A DNA stretch of 64,000 nt, from assembly GCF_033118175.1 (NCBI RefSeq), contig NC_083704.1, forward strand, positions 52,292,501 to 52,356,500. The letters are read 5' to 3'. The DNA is from Dama dama (taxonomy: Eukaryota; Chordata; Mammalia; Artiodactyla; Cervidae). Made by a program: the position numbers and the translations under genes. Each line of letters starts with the position of its first letter. Within the stretch, counting starts at the first letter, position 1. Of the stretch, positions 23,601-36,300 are shown piece after piece. The notes beneath the pieces were generated by a model. The model had not been told where the DNA came from. It ran no database searches and was given only the letters and a program-made list of their open reading frames with translations.

Positions 23601-24228
23601 AGGACTTACAGGGTGCGGCAGCAGGTGGTCACCATAAGGAATGATTGGAGGATCCCAGGGATCCCCAGTGAAGCTGAAGACAAACTGGAGCACCCATGCA
23701 AACAGGATCTGAGTTACTAAGCTGTGTGCCCCCACATCCTAGCCCGGAATGTTGGGTTTAGGGGGCTGAATGGATGGGTTGTGGAGGGGTGGGCAGGTGG
23801 ATGAGCCAGTGGATGGATGGTGAGATGATCAGAGAGCGGAGAGATGGATGGCGCAATTAGTGGCAGGCTGAATCTACCTTGGAGCATCTCTGCTCCTGTA
23901 TCATAGAACGAGCTTCAGCCCTGATAAGAGCTCCTGAGCCAGGGACCCTTGACTTTTGCTCCATCCTTCCTAAACTCTGAAAGGCAGTCAGTCCTTCCCG
24001 ACTTCTCAGAGGCCCTTTGGTCCAGAATCGATTATTTTTTTCCTTCCCCCACTGTCCTGTGTTTTACTCCTCTAGTAACCACCCCCCCCACCCAACCAGC
24101 CGCATTGATGGAGAGGCCCAGGAAGCTGCCTTCCTAGCAGCCAACGCTTCCTTCGAGCTGCCTGTCCCCGGGAGCAGGGGCTGATGGAGGCAGGCAGAGG
24201 CTGGGGGCAGTTCAGTTCCTCCTTGGCC
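20693..24228. other. Intergenic gap between convergent ITIH4 and ITIH3 3' ends
   Basis: No gene is recognised in these 3.5 kb. An A/T-rich stretch with a short (TA)n run lies at about 21320-21440, and degenerate TGGA repeats lie near 23770-23860. The longest ORFs (up to about 124 codons) show no family features. There is no sign of an additional ITIH paralogue or of a pseudogene exon. Confidence 0.5.
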
Positions 24229-24234
24229 TTTATT
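24229..24234 (-). terminator. ITIH3: Polyadenylation signal of ITIH3
   Basis: TTTATT on the plus strand gives AATAAA on the minus strand, 93 bases beyond the ITIH3 stop codon. This gives a short 3'UTR typical of the heavy-chain genes. Confidence 0.75.
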
Positions 24235-24326
24235 GTCACAGCCTTTCATCAGGCCCCACTCTGTGCCTCTGTTCCAGATGCCAGGCAGGCCGGGCCGGCC
24301 ACCTCAGCAGGAGTTGGCATGTCAAC

Positions 24327-27300
24327 TCAGAACAGGTTGGGGACAATGTAGTCTCTGTGAATGCCGTCGATCAGCCCTTGCCCATTGTTGTGGACGAACC
24401 AGCAGGCAACATTCCTGCCAACGCTGATGTCCTTCCTGTAGTCCTTCTGGGAGCCCCTGAAAGAAAGGAGAGAAAGGCTGTGATGTGCGGGGTGGGCAAG
24501 ACGGCTGCGTTCATGGATCTAAAGTTGAAAGGGGGCGTGAAGTTGCCAATTCTAGGAGTCCAGACTCTGGTCAAGAATGAGGTCATGTGGTTACTCCTTC
24601 TAGGGGGCCAGATTTGGCTTTTTCCTGATTAGAGCGAGCCCAGAGCCCAGAGGGAAACAAGGGTATCCCACGGAAGACAAGAGCCAGCCAGGCTGATGTG
24701 CATGGGTAGAGAGAGCTCTTCCCTCCTATCTCGTACCCGGCAGTCTGAGGACATCAGCAGGGTCCCCTCACCTGGTGACTGTCAGCTGATGGTTCTTCAC
24801 CACCATTGTGGCATCTGGCTTTGTGGGGTCAGAGCCTGGGTGGACATCAGACACTTGAAAGTCAAAGGGGTGGAAGAATTGTCCTAGGAATAAAAACATT
24901 CACACTGTCAACCCTTCCTCTGCCATACATGACAAGGCCACTGGCCTTCCAGGATTGATACAAAGGCTGGGTGGGGTGTTGAGTGGTGGGTCCAGGGTGA
25001 CTAGGAGGCCCTTTCACGTGGCTTTTTCCCTCCACCATGTGGCCTGAATAGCCTGAAGCTTGAACATTTCATACCCAGCAGCCCATGTGTCTGTGCTGAC
25101 ATCCCACGACTGTCCACCACGTAGAAGCCGAGGAAGTCATGGTGGGCAGGCTCTTTCTTCCACACCTGATGCAGGACAACCACAAAAGTAACCCCATCTC
25201 CAAAGGAGACCACCATGTTCTTCTTCCTGTTGATCATTACAGATAGCCTAGAAGAGAAGAGAAGGTGAGCAGTGGGGCCCAGTGGCCATGATAACCAGGC
25301 GTCTGAATCAAGGGCAGAGCAGGAAATGTGACATCTGAGAGCACACAGACTCCAGAAACTGTCAGGGGTGTTGGAGAGAAGAGGCTTACGCACATTGACT
25401 ACACCCTGCACTGAGTGGGTCCCTGCTACTCCATCAGCAGATGAGGGGCTGTCCTGGGGGTCTGGAGACCCGGGATCAAGCCCCAGCTAGGCCACTGGAC
25501 TTCCTGTGTGACGTTGGGTAGGTTCTGCCCCTCTCTGAACCTCCATGGGACTAACACTGTAGCCCTGCCCACCCAGTTTGGGGGTGATCTGAAGATGCAG
25601 GAGAGGCAGAGGAGTTTGAGAACAAGAGAGCTCAGCCAGAGATGATGCACACAGGGATCTTTGTCATCATCAGCCTGCCAGGTCCACCTGATGCTTTTGT
25701 CCACACAGCCCTTCCCTCAAGTTGTCCTATGAACTCTCTGGCCACCTATCTGTCTGCCTTTGGTGGGGAGTCCAGGGGGTGGGCTGGGGGCCACCATGTT
25801 GAACCTTTCCCAGAGTGGGGGCTGAGGCCACTGGTCTTTCCTGTTAACCCTGTGGATCTTCTGGGATTTGTTCAAATTCCCCCAAGACCCTCGCACTCCA
25901 TCACCCCTCAGAGACCCAGCAGCAGGGCTTTACCCATCCTGTGTGATCATGACCGTGTCCAGCCAGCTGAACGTGCTCGGTGCATCCCCATTCCACAGGG
26001 TGATCTTCTCCGGTGTCACCTCAATCCGGAAGTCCATCCGAGCGCTGGCAATGCCCAGTTTGCCAAAGTAAGTCCTTCTGGCCTGGGAGTCTGAGCTGCC
26101 TGTCTTCTCACCAATGATCTGCCCGTTAACTGTGAGGCCTGCCAGATGGGCGGGGCAGCGAGAGACCAGCAAGACCTAAGTCCAGACTGGTCTTATAGGC
26201 TCACAGCTTCCCCTTCAGCCAGACCTCCCGAGGGATAACACAGTGGGGGACCCAGGTCTCTCAGTTCGGAGACCAGGATTTGAGAGCTAGCCCTATCTGT
26301 TCCTAGACATGTTGGGGTCACACTGGTGGCCGAGGGCCCACATTGTGGATCTGCCCCTTGCCTGGGCCAGGGAGTGTTGTTCAGAGGAACACTATTCCTC
26401 AGGCCCAGGGTGAGTCCTGCCCATAGGCCCAGGCAGCCCTTAACTCTAACCGTCTCCCCATTACCCCTGGCCCTTGGGAGATGAGGTGAGCCTGTGGCTC
26501 TGGATGGAATCTGAAATCCCTACACGATGGAATCTACCTTTGAAGATGGGTGCATTTGGGGCAGAGTGAGCCCGATCTATCAGTCCACCCTGGGGGCTCC
26601 AGGCCTTCTCAGGAAGAGCCCCTGGCCCTAGTCCGTGGCCCCTACCTGTGACAGGGTCCTGAATGAGGCGCAGCACTGTGCCTGGGTCTTCATCAATATT
26701 GAAGCAGATGGCATCGTCCTTCTCTGGAACTTGGATGATGAAGTGGGGGTCCCCATCCACTGAGAACACGTAGAGAAGAGGCTGGCTCTCGGGATCGCTC
26801 ATGGTCCCAGGGACCGCCCCTTGCCTCCCAGTCCCATGGGATGGGCTCCTAGCCAGGCAGGAGGTGCTCAGCCCTAGGCCCAGAGCCTCGGCCTGGGGAA
26901 GCTGGGAAACTCACCGTAGTAGTAGGGTGTCTTGGGAACCTGGTAGCTGGCTGTGGACAAAAGAAAGAGAGGGCTGAGCTAAACAAACAGGCCAGGGGAG
27001 GCACCAAGACCCCCACCCAGAGTTTGGTTCATGCCTCTCACTTTCAGGCTCCCTAATGCTCATAACCTTCCCCCGTCTCCTCAGGACCCCCCAACCATCT
27101 GCCTGTTCCAGAGAGCTGATTCAGGAAAGACTCCCAAGGGGAACGACGCAGGGCCGCGCTCTGTGGCAGCTGGCACATACTCACTCAGGTAAGCCATGGA
27201 GGGGATCACTGAAAAAAGAAGCCAAAGGGCAGGTGTGAGCGAGGTCTAGGGGGTTCCCTCCCCCGAATGCCAGGCCTTCCGCCTGTCTTGGGGCTGCTGT

Positions 27301-30300
27301 CCCCAGTGGGGCCCCAATGCTGACAGAGGTGGGAATGTGACCCCCTAAGTTTAAGCTTCAGAAATGGGGTGCCCCCAGGGAATCCCTACTAGGGCTGGTG
27401 GTACTAGGGGCGTAATGTTAATGCAGGGGGTCGGCACTTCCAAGTGGCTAAAATGCAAGCCATTAGGTCATCAGTGTCTCTGTCATGAGCAATTCTGTCT
27501 GCCACCCCTGAACTACAGTCCCGAGGCTGGAGTAGAATGAGGCTCACAGGTGACTGTTGTCCTCAGTAGCAAAACATGCACCGACGCACCCACACACACA
27601 CGTGCACCAGTGACTACATCTCACAGGGCTGTTCAGAGGGCAGAGCTGTGACCCAGTCGAAATATACTGCTTGGTTAGGACAGCCTATGTGGATAGAGAC
27701 AAGGCAGGCCGGTAGGGGCTGGGGAGGTCCTGCCTGATGGTGTGGGGGACCAGGTTCCAGTTCCATAATGAGACAAGCGCAGAGTGCTGTGAACTCCAGA
27801 GCAGCCGCCAAAACGAGGCTGGCAAAGTCCTGGCTGGGCCCCCTGCTGAACGAGTCCTTGAGCAAAGGAACTTAACTTCCCCGTGCCTCAGTTTCCTTTC
27901 TGTAAAATGGGAACCGTAAGAAGCCTTCCTCAAAGCCTTGCTGTGGGGTTACTGAGTAACTAACTGAGTTACTCATTTTTGCAGGTCACAGAATACTTTC
28001 ATCCCAATTGTCCCTCCTTGGGCAGGGGAAGCCCCCCTTTGTCAGCTGATGAGAACCCTGAGGCTCAGAGTGAACAGAGCCCTGCCCCGGCCCCCAGTGA
28101 GTTGGCAGTAGAGCTGGGAGCTGAGCTCAGGTGTCCTGGCGGCCCCTTCCTGGGTGGTGGAGGAAAGGTCTCTTTGGTCCTCTCTTGACCTCCTCCTGGG
28201 AAAGTCATCATCAACTGCTGGCTGAAGCTCACCTTCTGTATCCAGAGGCCCTGCAAGGGAGGAAGAGGAGACCATGGAGTTAGAGGCCACAGAACCCCCG
28301 TGTCAGGGCCCTTGTGCCTGACTCACTGCCTGGCCGGCCAACCATGCCTGGGCCATGTGTGCCCCAACAGGAACCAGGAGCTCCTGGAGGCAGAGGCCGG
28401 GCCCAGACTGGCTCTTTGCTTCCCATATCTCCCAGTGCCAATTGCAGGGGCCCTCAGGACACTGCGCTCATGGGGTCTGGTTGACCAGGCCTGGTCCCAG
28501 CCTCCAGCTCTCATGGCCTCTTCCTCTGACAATCCCCAGGTGCTGGCTCCAGGCCTAACTTTTAGGTCAGAAGTGCTTCATCTTATCTAACTGAACCCTT
28601 CCATGCTGCAGCCTCAGTCCCTTTCCCAGAAATGACCCTGGACACCCTGCCCCCTTTAGAGACTTCTTCCTATTCATTCCTACATTCCACTGTTCACACT
28701 AATGGCTTCCCTCCCTCTATAATACCCTCCTGGGTCCTTGGCCAGTTTTCCTCTGATACCTCCTAGACCTGCCTTTCTCAGCAGGCCCACTTCTCTTCAG
28801 GGCACCCAGGGTCAGGGGCCTGGAAAGAGGCATCCAAGTTGTGGCCCCCCCACTGTCTGTGCCTACCTTCCCCGGGCTTGTTGGCAATGGCTGTCTGGTT
28901 CTCGTTGTCCTCAGGCTTGGTCACCACCATGGAGGTCAGCGGAGTCACAAAGTGGTACTTGAGGGACAGCTCCAAGGCCTGGGCTGTGAGATTCTCCTTC
29001 TCCTCACCCCGGGCATTCTTGCTGTGGGGACAGGCAGGGTGGGAGGGTCAGCCCAAGACCCCCTCCACCTCTCCCAGTGTGTGTCCCCTAAGATGGAGCC
29101 CACTAGCAGTCAGAGAAAACGGTTTCATCAGCTCCCTGGGACAGATGGACATGCTCTGATTCCTCTCTGGGCCTGTTTCTCCAGGTGAAAGTTACAAGGG
29201 GCTCGACATGGCCACAGCCAGTCGGTCATCATGGTGTTCACATGCTGAGTGCCAGCGTCTTTCCCAGCCAATCCTGCCCAACAGAAGGCTGACACAACTC
29301 CCTCACATGGCCAAGCTCTGCCCCCTGGGGCTGAGGGCTGGGGTCTCAGCCTTCGGTTATGTTCCTCCTCGGCGTCTCTGTAGGCCCATGCTGGGTATAG
29401 CGCACAGGATGCCGAGGCTTATCCCTGCCCTCAAGATGTTCCCAGGCCCCTGCCTGAGCCCTGCATCGCAGACCCTCTCTGTTCCAGGAAAAACAAGCCA
29501 TGGGGGCCTAGCCAAAAGGAGAATTGGGCAGCTGCAGTGGGCGTGGAGGTGCACTTCCCAAGGTGAAAGTTCCCTCCTCTTGGGCTCTCCTGGAGCATAG
29601 CCAGCACGGGGTGGGCGGAGGGGGTGGGGTGCACTGGTAGGTGCTGGAGCAGAGCTGGGGGTCAGGGCAGGGCCTCGCTGTGTGAGGGGTGGGCCAGGGT
29701 CACCGCTTGTCCAGCAGCTGCTCGATGGTGAGGTAGGCCCAGAGCCGCTCAATGTAGTCCCCAAAAATGTATTCCCGCTCCTGCAGGGCCTTCTCCATCT
29801 CCTTCATGTCCACCTCCTCAGTGAAGGTCAGGTCGTTGATGGCCTGGGACGGGGGTAGAAGGAGGCTAGAGGCTAGTGGCCTGGAGCCAGGTGGGCCTGG
29901 TTCAGAGGCTGCTTCTGCTGGGCTGTCGGCCAGGAGGCTGGAGCCCCCACTGGTAGGTCCCCCACCCCCAGCGCACAAGAAGGTCCCCAGCTCAGCTTAC
30001 CCCGTGGCCTTTCACATCTGCCTTAAAGCTGTTCATGTCCTCGTCCGCCAGGCGCCCGGCTACCACAATCTCAGAGCCATCATAGAAGTGCTGGTAACTG
30101 TTCTGGGTGAGGTCCAGGATGGCATTCTGAGGGTACTCTACCTCCACGCCTGTCAGCAGTGGGTTGGCCACCTCCTCATAGAAGCCCTAGAGTTCAAATG
30201 GGGACCCTGATCATCTCAGGCCACCAGGACGGGCAGGGAGAAGACAGGGTGGGCCGGTTCCCTCTGGTGCCTCTGCAGGTGGTTGGATCTCTCAAGCTGG

Positions 30301-33300
30301 GCCAGTCCAGCTCCTGATCTCCACTTCCACCTGGCCCTGACTGTGTCCTTCAGTTTGGGGGACCTCCTCCTCAACACCTCCCCATCCCAATTAGAGACTG
30401 GGAAGCATAGAAAAGGAAAGGACAGAGTTCTTGGCACATAGGATTCGAGAAATGTTGGTTTGTTGGAATGAAAGTAAAAAAGGAGAAGAGAAAGGTTGGA
30501 GGCTGACTAGAGAAGTTGACGTGGAGTGAGAGCACGGAGACCTGGAGACTGACAGGAGGAAGGCTGGGGGTTCCACTGCAGAGGTGGAGAAGCACCTGCC
30601 TATGCTGGGGAGGAGAGGGTTAGTTGATTTAGCAAATGAAAATGTAAGTCATGAGTTACATTTGAATAACAGGAAAATGACAGTTTACTTTTTAGTATAA
30701 GGGTACAGCTGTCATGGGGCACATTTTGAAACCCCAAAATACACAGGTGAAAATCCTTACTCCCGTATTTCAGGACATGACCTTAAATTTGGAGAAAAGC
30801 TCTTTACAGAGATCAAGTTAAAATGAGTTGTTTAGGATGGACTCCAATTCAATATGACTGGTGTCCTTGAAAGAGGGAAATTTGGATCCAGAGGCAGACA
30901 TGCCCACAGAGAAAATGACATGAAGATATACAAGGAGAAAATGGCCATCGACAGGCCAAGGAGAGAGGCCTAGAGTAGAGCCTTCCCTCCCAGCTCTCAA
31001 AAGGAACCAACCCTGCCAGCACCTTGATCTTGGACTTCCAGCCTCTAGACATGTGAGACAATAAATTTCTGCTGTGGAAGCCAGGTAGGGCTTCCCTGAT
31101 GGCTCAGATGGTAAAGAATCCACCTGAAATACAGGAGATCCAACTTCGATCCCTGGGTCAGGGAGATACCCTGGAGAAGGGAATGGCAACCCACTCTAGT
31201 ATTCTTGCCTGGAGAATTCCATGGACAGAGAACCCTGACAGGCTATATAACCCGTGGGGTCACAAAGAGTTGGACATGACTGAGCAACTAACGCTAATAG
31301 TGGCCTGTGGAAGCCGCCCAGGTATGGTTATTTGTTAAGGCAGCACTAGCAAACTAAATGTAGTTTAGGGGCTTCTTAGATAGCACTAGTGGTAAAGAAC
31401 CCTCCTGCCAATGCAGGAGACATAAGAGACATGGGTTTAATCCCTGGGTCAGGAAGATCCCCTGGGGTAGGGTGTGGCAACCCCCTCCAGTATTCCTTCC
31501 TGGAGAATCCCATGGACAGAGGAGCCTGGTGGGCTGGAGTCCGTAGCGTCACACAGAGTTAGCCATGCCTGAAGCGACTTAGAACAGCACAGCAAACCAA
31601 GTACAGTGTCCTGTTCAGTGTTTGGAGCATGCTTGCTAAAAAGTTATTCACTATTCATGAGAAGTTCCTATTTAACTGGAGGTCTTGTATCTGATATGGC
31701 AGTCCTACAGAGGAAGCAAGTCTGTTCTGTGCAGCCTGTGGACAAAATCAGAACCTGGACTGATGGGTAAGAGGTGACCAGAGATAGATTTCAACCCGAG
31801 AGGAAGTTCTTTCTAATAACTTGAATTGTCACACAGTGGAACAGCTTCTTGAGGAAGTAGGGAGCTCCCCATTCCCAGAGGTATGTGAGGCAAGGCACAC
31901 CTGCAACTGCAAGTTGGCATCGGAATCCTCATAAATGCGCCGGGCAATCCCATGGTTCTCCAGGGCCATATTTTCCAGGAAGTTATAATTCAGATTGTTG
32001 CCAAAGCCCAGGTTATACAACGGGAACTTGCCACCAATGGCATTCCGCACATTCTCTTGGATTTTTTCAGGTCTGCTCTCACCTGTGGGATAAGGAGGTA
32101 TTTATGCTGCAGCCATAGCCCCAGCGACTGTCTGGACCAGCTCTGTCTGCAGAGATCTGACCCCTGCCTGTGCAGAGCTGGCAGAGTCATGGCTACTACA
32201 AACCCTCAATGAGCAGATGTTGGGGCGGGCAGAGCCCTTCAGGGGCTCACAGATCACAGGGGACCCTGGGGAGAGCTGCCCAAGGTCATGCAGCACGCTG
32301 GCTTATAGAGCCGGGAGCGACAGCCAGAGCCACACACGCCGCCTCACCCACATTGGCGTCCCCGTCGGTCAGCATGATGATAATGGAGGTGCTCCTCTCT
32401 GGGACTGTATGCTCCTCCCGGGCCTTGTTCAGCATACTGATGCCCCTCAGCAGCGCATCGTTGATGTTGGTCACTGGCACACAGACAGATGACACCGTGA
32501 GAGGATATCCTCAGGGTGCTGGGGGAGGCAGTCGAGACAACAGTCCCTGCTCACGCGCCCAAAGACACTGCCTGCCTGTGCGCAGTGGTACTCAGTAAAT
32601 ATTGACTGGATGACTCAGTGAGTGATGGATGGATGCCTTAATCTTTCAAATGAGTAAGAGGACCAGCCTCTCAGGGCTGCTGGAAGGATAGATGCACATG
32701 GTGACTGTAAGAACATATTGTAATTGGAGAACAGTCAAATGGACCGCCAGCCCCTCTCACAGGGAGGAGTGGGGAGCAGTATAGACATCACTTGTCATCT
32801 TTCATATGAAACTGCCACGGATAAGAGTTTTCTGTGGCATTACCTTATTGGGTAATGCTGGCATTACCTTGTGGGGATCACAGGTTAGAAAGAAATGAGT
32901 TTCCCTAGATCACAGAGAAGACACCGCAATGTCAAGCCTGAGGACTCTCCATTCCACCTCTACCCGCAGCTTGGCTCTGCAGGGCCCAGACCAGCAGAGT
33001 CTCTGCCACCAAGGCAGAAGGGAAACAGGCTGCTCAGGCAGAGAAGAACGGCAGGATGTAGCTCCCTCCCCTCTGTTCTTACTTCCTTGATCATGAATAT
33101 CCATCACAAATTTCCTGGCTTCCTGGATGTTCTCAGGAGTGGCTTGAACTAAACTGTCTTTCCAAGTGGTCACATCTCCACTGAACAGGATGAAATTCAA
33201 GTAGTCATCCTCTTTGACATCCTCCAGAATTTTGAGGAGGGCATCCTTTGTCTGGGAAGGAGGAAGACAAGCAGACAAGATGTGTTCCCGGCCCGGACCC

Positions 33301-36300
33301 CTGCTGTCTGCAGGAAAAGAGGCAGATGCTTTGTGTCTTTTAAAAATCCTGCCCTCCTTCCTTCTCTTTCACTGGAATATTAGCTTCATCCACTTTAAAA
33401 AAAAATCTCACCGTGTCTCCCATCCATCACCCACTCTTGCACCAAGGAGAGTACCTGCTCCATTTTCCGACCGTGCATGGAACCGCTGACGTCAATCACG
33501 AAGACCACGCTCTTGGGCACCACCGGAAGGCCTTGAGGTGCAAAGAAGTGCACAAAGTAGCCATTGACGATCTGAAAACGGGAGAGAGAGACTGGAGACC
33601 AGTGGCCCTTCAGCAACCTCACATTGGCTACCCTTGCAAATAGAACCCAGACTTTTAGCAGCCCCAAATAAAGATGTCCTGTCTCCGCCTCCAGGGGGCA
33701 CCACACCAAGGCTCTGGTCTGCCTGTGGTCCCCATGCCTTGCAGGAACCTCATGCTTGGGCTGAAGATCAAGGTTGTTTTACCAGACAAAGCTGCAACCC
33801 CTCCACACATCAGCCCTCACCAGAGCAAGGCAGGGGATGGATCAGCCTGGCAAAGCCAGTTGGCAGGTACCTACTTGCACATTGGCGGCAGATTCTCTGT
33901 TCACATCATAGGTGATGATGAAATCTCCTTTGAGGAGGGAGTCCGTGCAGGTTGGGCAGGAACGCTGTTGGTCCAAGCTGGGTTTGAAGGACACATGGCC
34001 CTGAGGGAGGGTGATGGAGGGCCTCTCTCAGCTTGGGCAGGGCCTGCCCTCTGCAGACCTCAGCCTGGGGCTGCCCTGGGCACTCAGCAAAGTGCCTGAG
34101 TCCTGCCACCCTCTGGGGAGCTCTGGCCTTCCTGAGCACCTCTCTCCCCCTTGGAGATCAGGAGCCCCTTGGAGGGTAGAGGCCTTATCTGAGCCAGGCT
34201 TTCACTCTCCTGGTTCACTGGGCCTCACAAGTCCCTTAGCTCTGCCTGCACCTGGAAGCCACATAGGGAGGAGAATTCTGCACCATGAAAAGGAACTTCA
34301 CGTTGGGTGGTACTAAGTGCTTTTTGTCAAGAGGAGCAAGGAACGGGCAGAATAGAGAGTGAGGAGGGGGCCCTGGGCGGGGACACCGCCCGCAGAGGTC
34401 AGCAGCCCTCTGAGTGTGTGCTCCTCGAGCTTCACCCTGGGAGTCCTGACTGAGGTTTGCTGTCCTTGTAAACATGTATTCATCCACTACCCATGATCAG
34501 CAAGATTCCTGGAATTGCTGGGGACCTTGGGGTTCAGAGCCAACCCCGAGCACCAAGAATGAATTTCCCTTTCTTCTTTCACCACTCGAGTGGAGTCAGA
34601 TCTGAAAAACTCCCTCAGGTCTCTGTCTCCTTCTCTGTAAAACGGACCAGTAGCCTGCCCTGCCTGCTTTCCCGAAGTGAAATGGGATCAGGCTTTATAA
34701 ATGGTCTCCCTGTCCCCTCCCCAGTGCAGTTGAAACCCCAGTTCCTCTGGCAGGTCATCACCAGCAAGCAGCCCCCTGCCTCCAGCATCCTCACTGCTGA
34801 CCCAGGTGGCCTGGGAGAAAGGGGATGTTGCAGACTTCTCTCTCTCCCTGACCCCCGCCTCATACCTACACACACACACACACACACTCTCTCTCTCTCT
34901 CTCTCTCCCCCCCTCTCTACCTTGCATCTGTCAAATCCCCAGGTTCAGACTCACCTTGCTAGACTCAATGTTCCTGCCCCTGCTCCCTCCCCCCAGGCCC
35001 CAGAGGCATCTATACCACCTTTTTCCCTGAGAAGGACTTGGTGAGGGCGCTGCCCAAGAGGTCATTGGTGATGAACGACGCTTCAGCATCCAGGGTACTG
35101 ATGCCCTGAGGCTCGAAGATGTCTGCCGTGATCTGAAATGGCCAAGTGGCAGGAGATGTCACCTAGTGAAGGTGCCGAGCCCAGCCTCCAGGACAACAAG
35201 GGTGAGGAGATGGGTCAATGTGGTGCAGGGACCAGCCGCTAGGACAACTCTGTGACAGCCAAGCCTGCTGCCTCCCAGCAAGAAGATGACCACATGGGTT
35301 TGCAGCTGGGTACTCTGACCCCATGGAGAAGGCACTGGCAACCCACTCCAGTACTCTTGCCTGGAAAATCCCATGGATGGAGGAGCCTGATTGGCTGCGG
35401 TCCATGGGGTCGCTGAGTCGGACACGACTGAATGACTTCACTTTCACTTTTCACTTTCACGCATTGGAGAAGGAAATGGCAACCCACTCCAGTGTTCTTG
35501 CCTGGAGAATCCCAGGGATGGGGGAGCCTGGTGGGCTGCCGTCTGTGGGGTCGCACAGAGTCGGACACGACTGAAGTGACTTAGCAGCAGCAGCATTCTG
35601 ACCCCAAAGTTCTTCCACTCCCTGCCATATGGTGCCCCAGAGTCTACCACTAAAAGCATTTCCTTTGGCTTTGTACTCGGATGTAGGTAAAAATGCCCAA
35701 GTAGCCAGTCACCAGCATTACAGAGACACTTGGTGATGTTGCCCTCAAGGACCCAGCACCCAACCTGGATCGCCCAGGTGCAGCCTGGCCTCCTCCCTTG
35801 GGCCCAGGTGCGGTGGGCAGCACCACTGTAATTCCCCCACGCCTCCTTGGCCGGGTGCTGGGGCCTGGGCTCCTACACTCCTGCTGCGGGCTCTGCCCAG
35901 GGCCCTTCCTGGCACCCCAAACCCTCAAGCGCTGCGAGCGAGTGGCCGATTACCTCAAAGTGCTTGACCAGTTGCTTGGGCTGGACCTTGAGGTACATCT
36001 CGTACTTGCCCTTATGCCTCTTGAGCAGCTCCTCGTAGGTTAGCTCAAAAGTGACCTTGCTGCCTGCAGCCACATTGACTGAGACCGTGAATTTCTCCAG
36101 CTTCCTCCCAGAGGCCCTGAAGGTGGATGAGAAAGAGTGACTGCCCCAGAAAGAGCACAACCCCCTGCTTCCTGGGCCTTTGGTTTCCAGTCCCTTCCCC
36201 CTGGGGGAGCCCCCTACCCAGGCTGAGCCTCGGTTGCCTCAACTTCAAAGTAAGATAATGTTGTAAGAATTACAGCACATTTTGCCATGTAATAATTATA

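Noticed and set aside
35159..35574. Overlapping ORFs on both strands at about 35.2-35.6 kb
   Set aside because: They lie in Bov-A2 SINE sequence, whose spurious ORFs recur throughout ruminant genomes.
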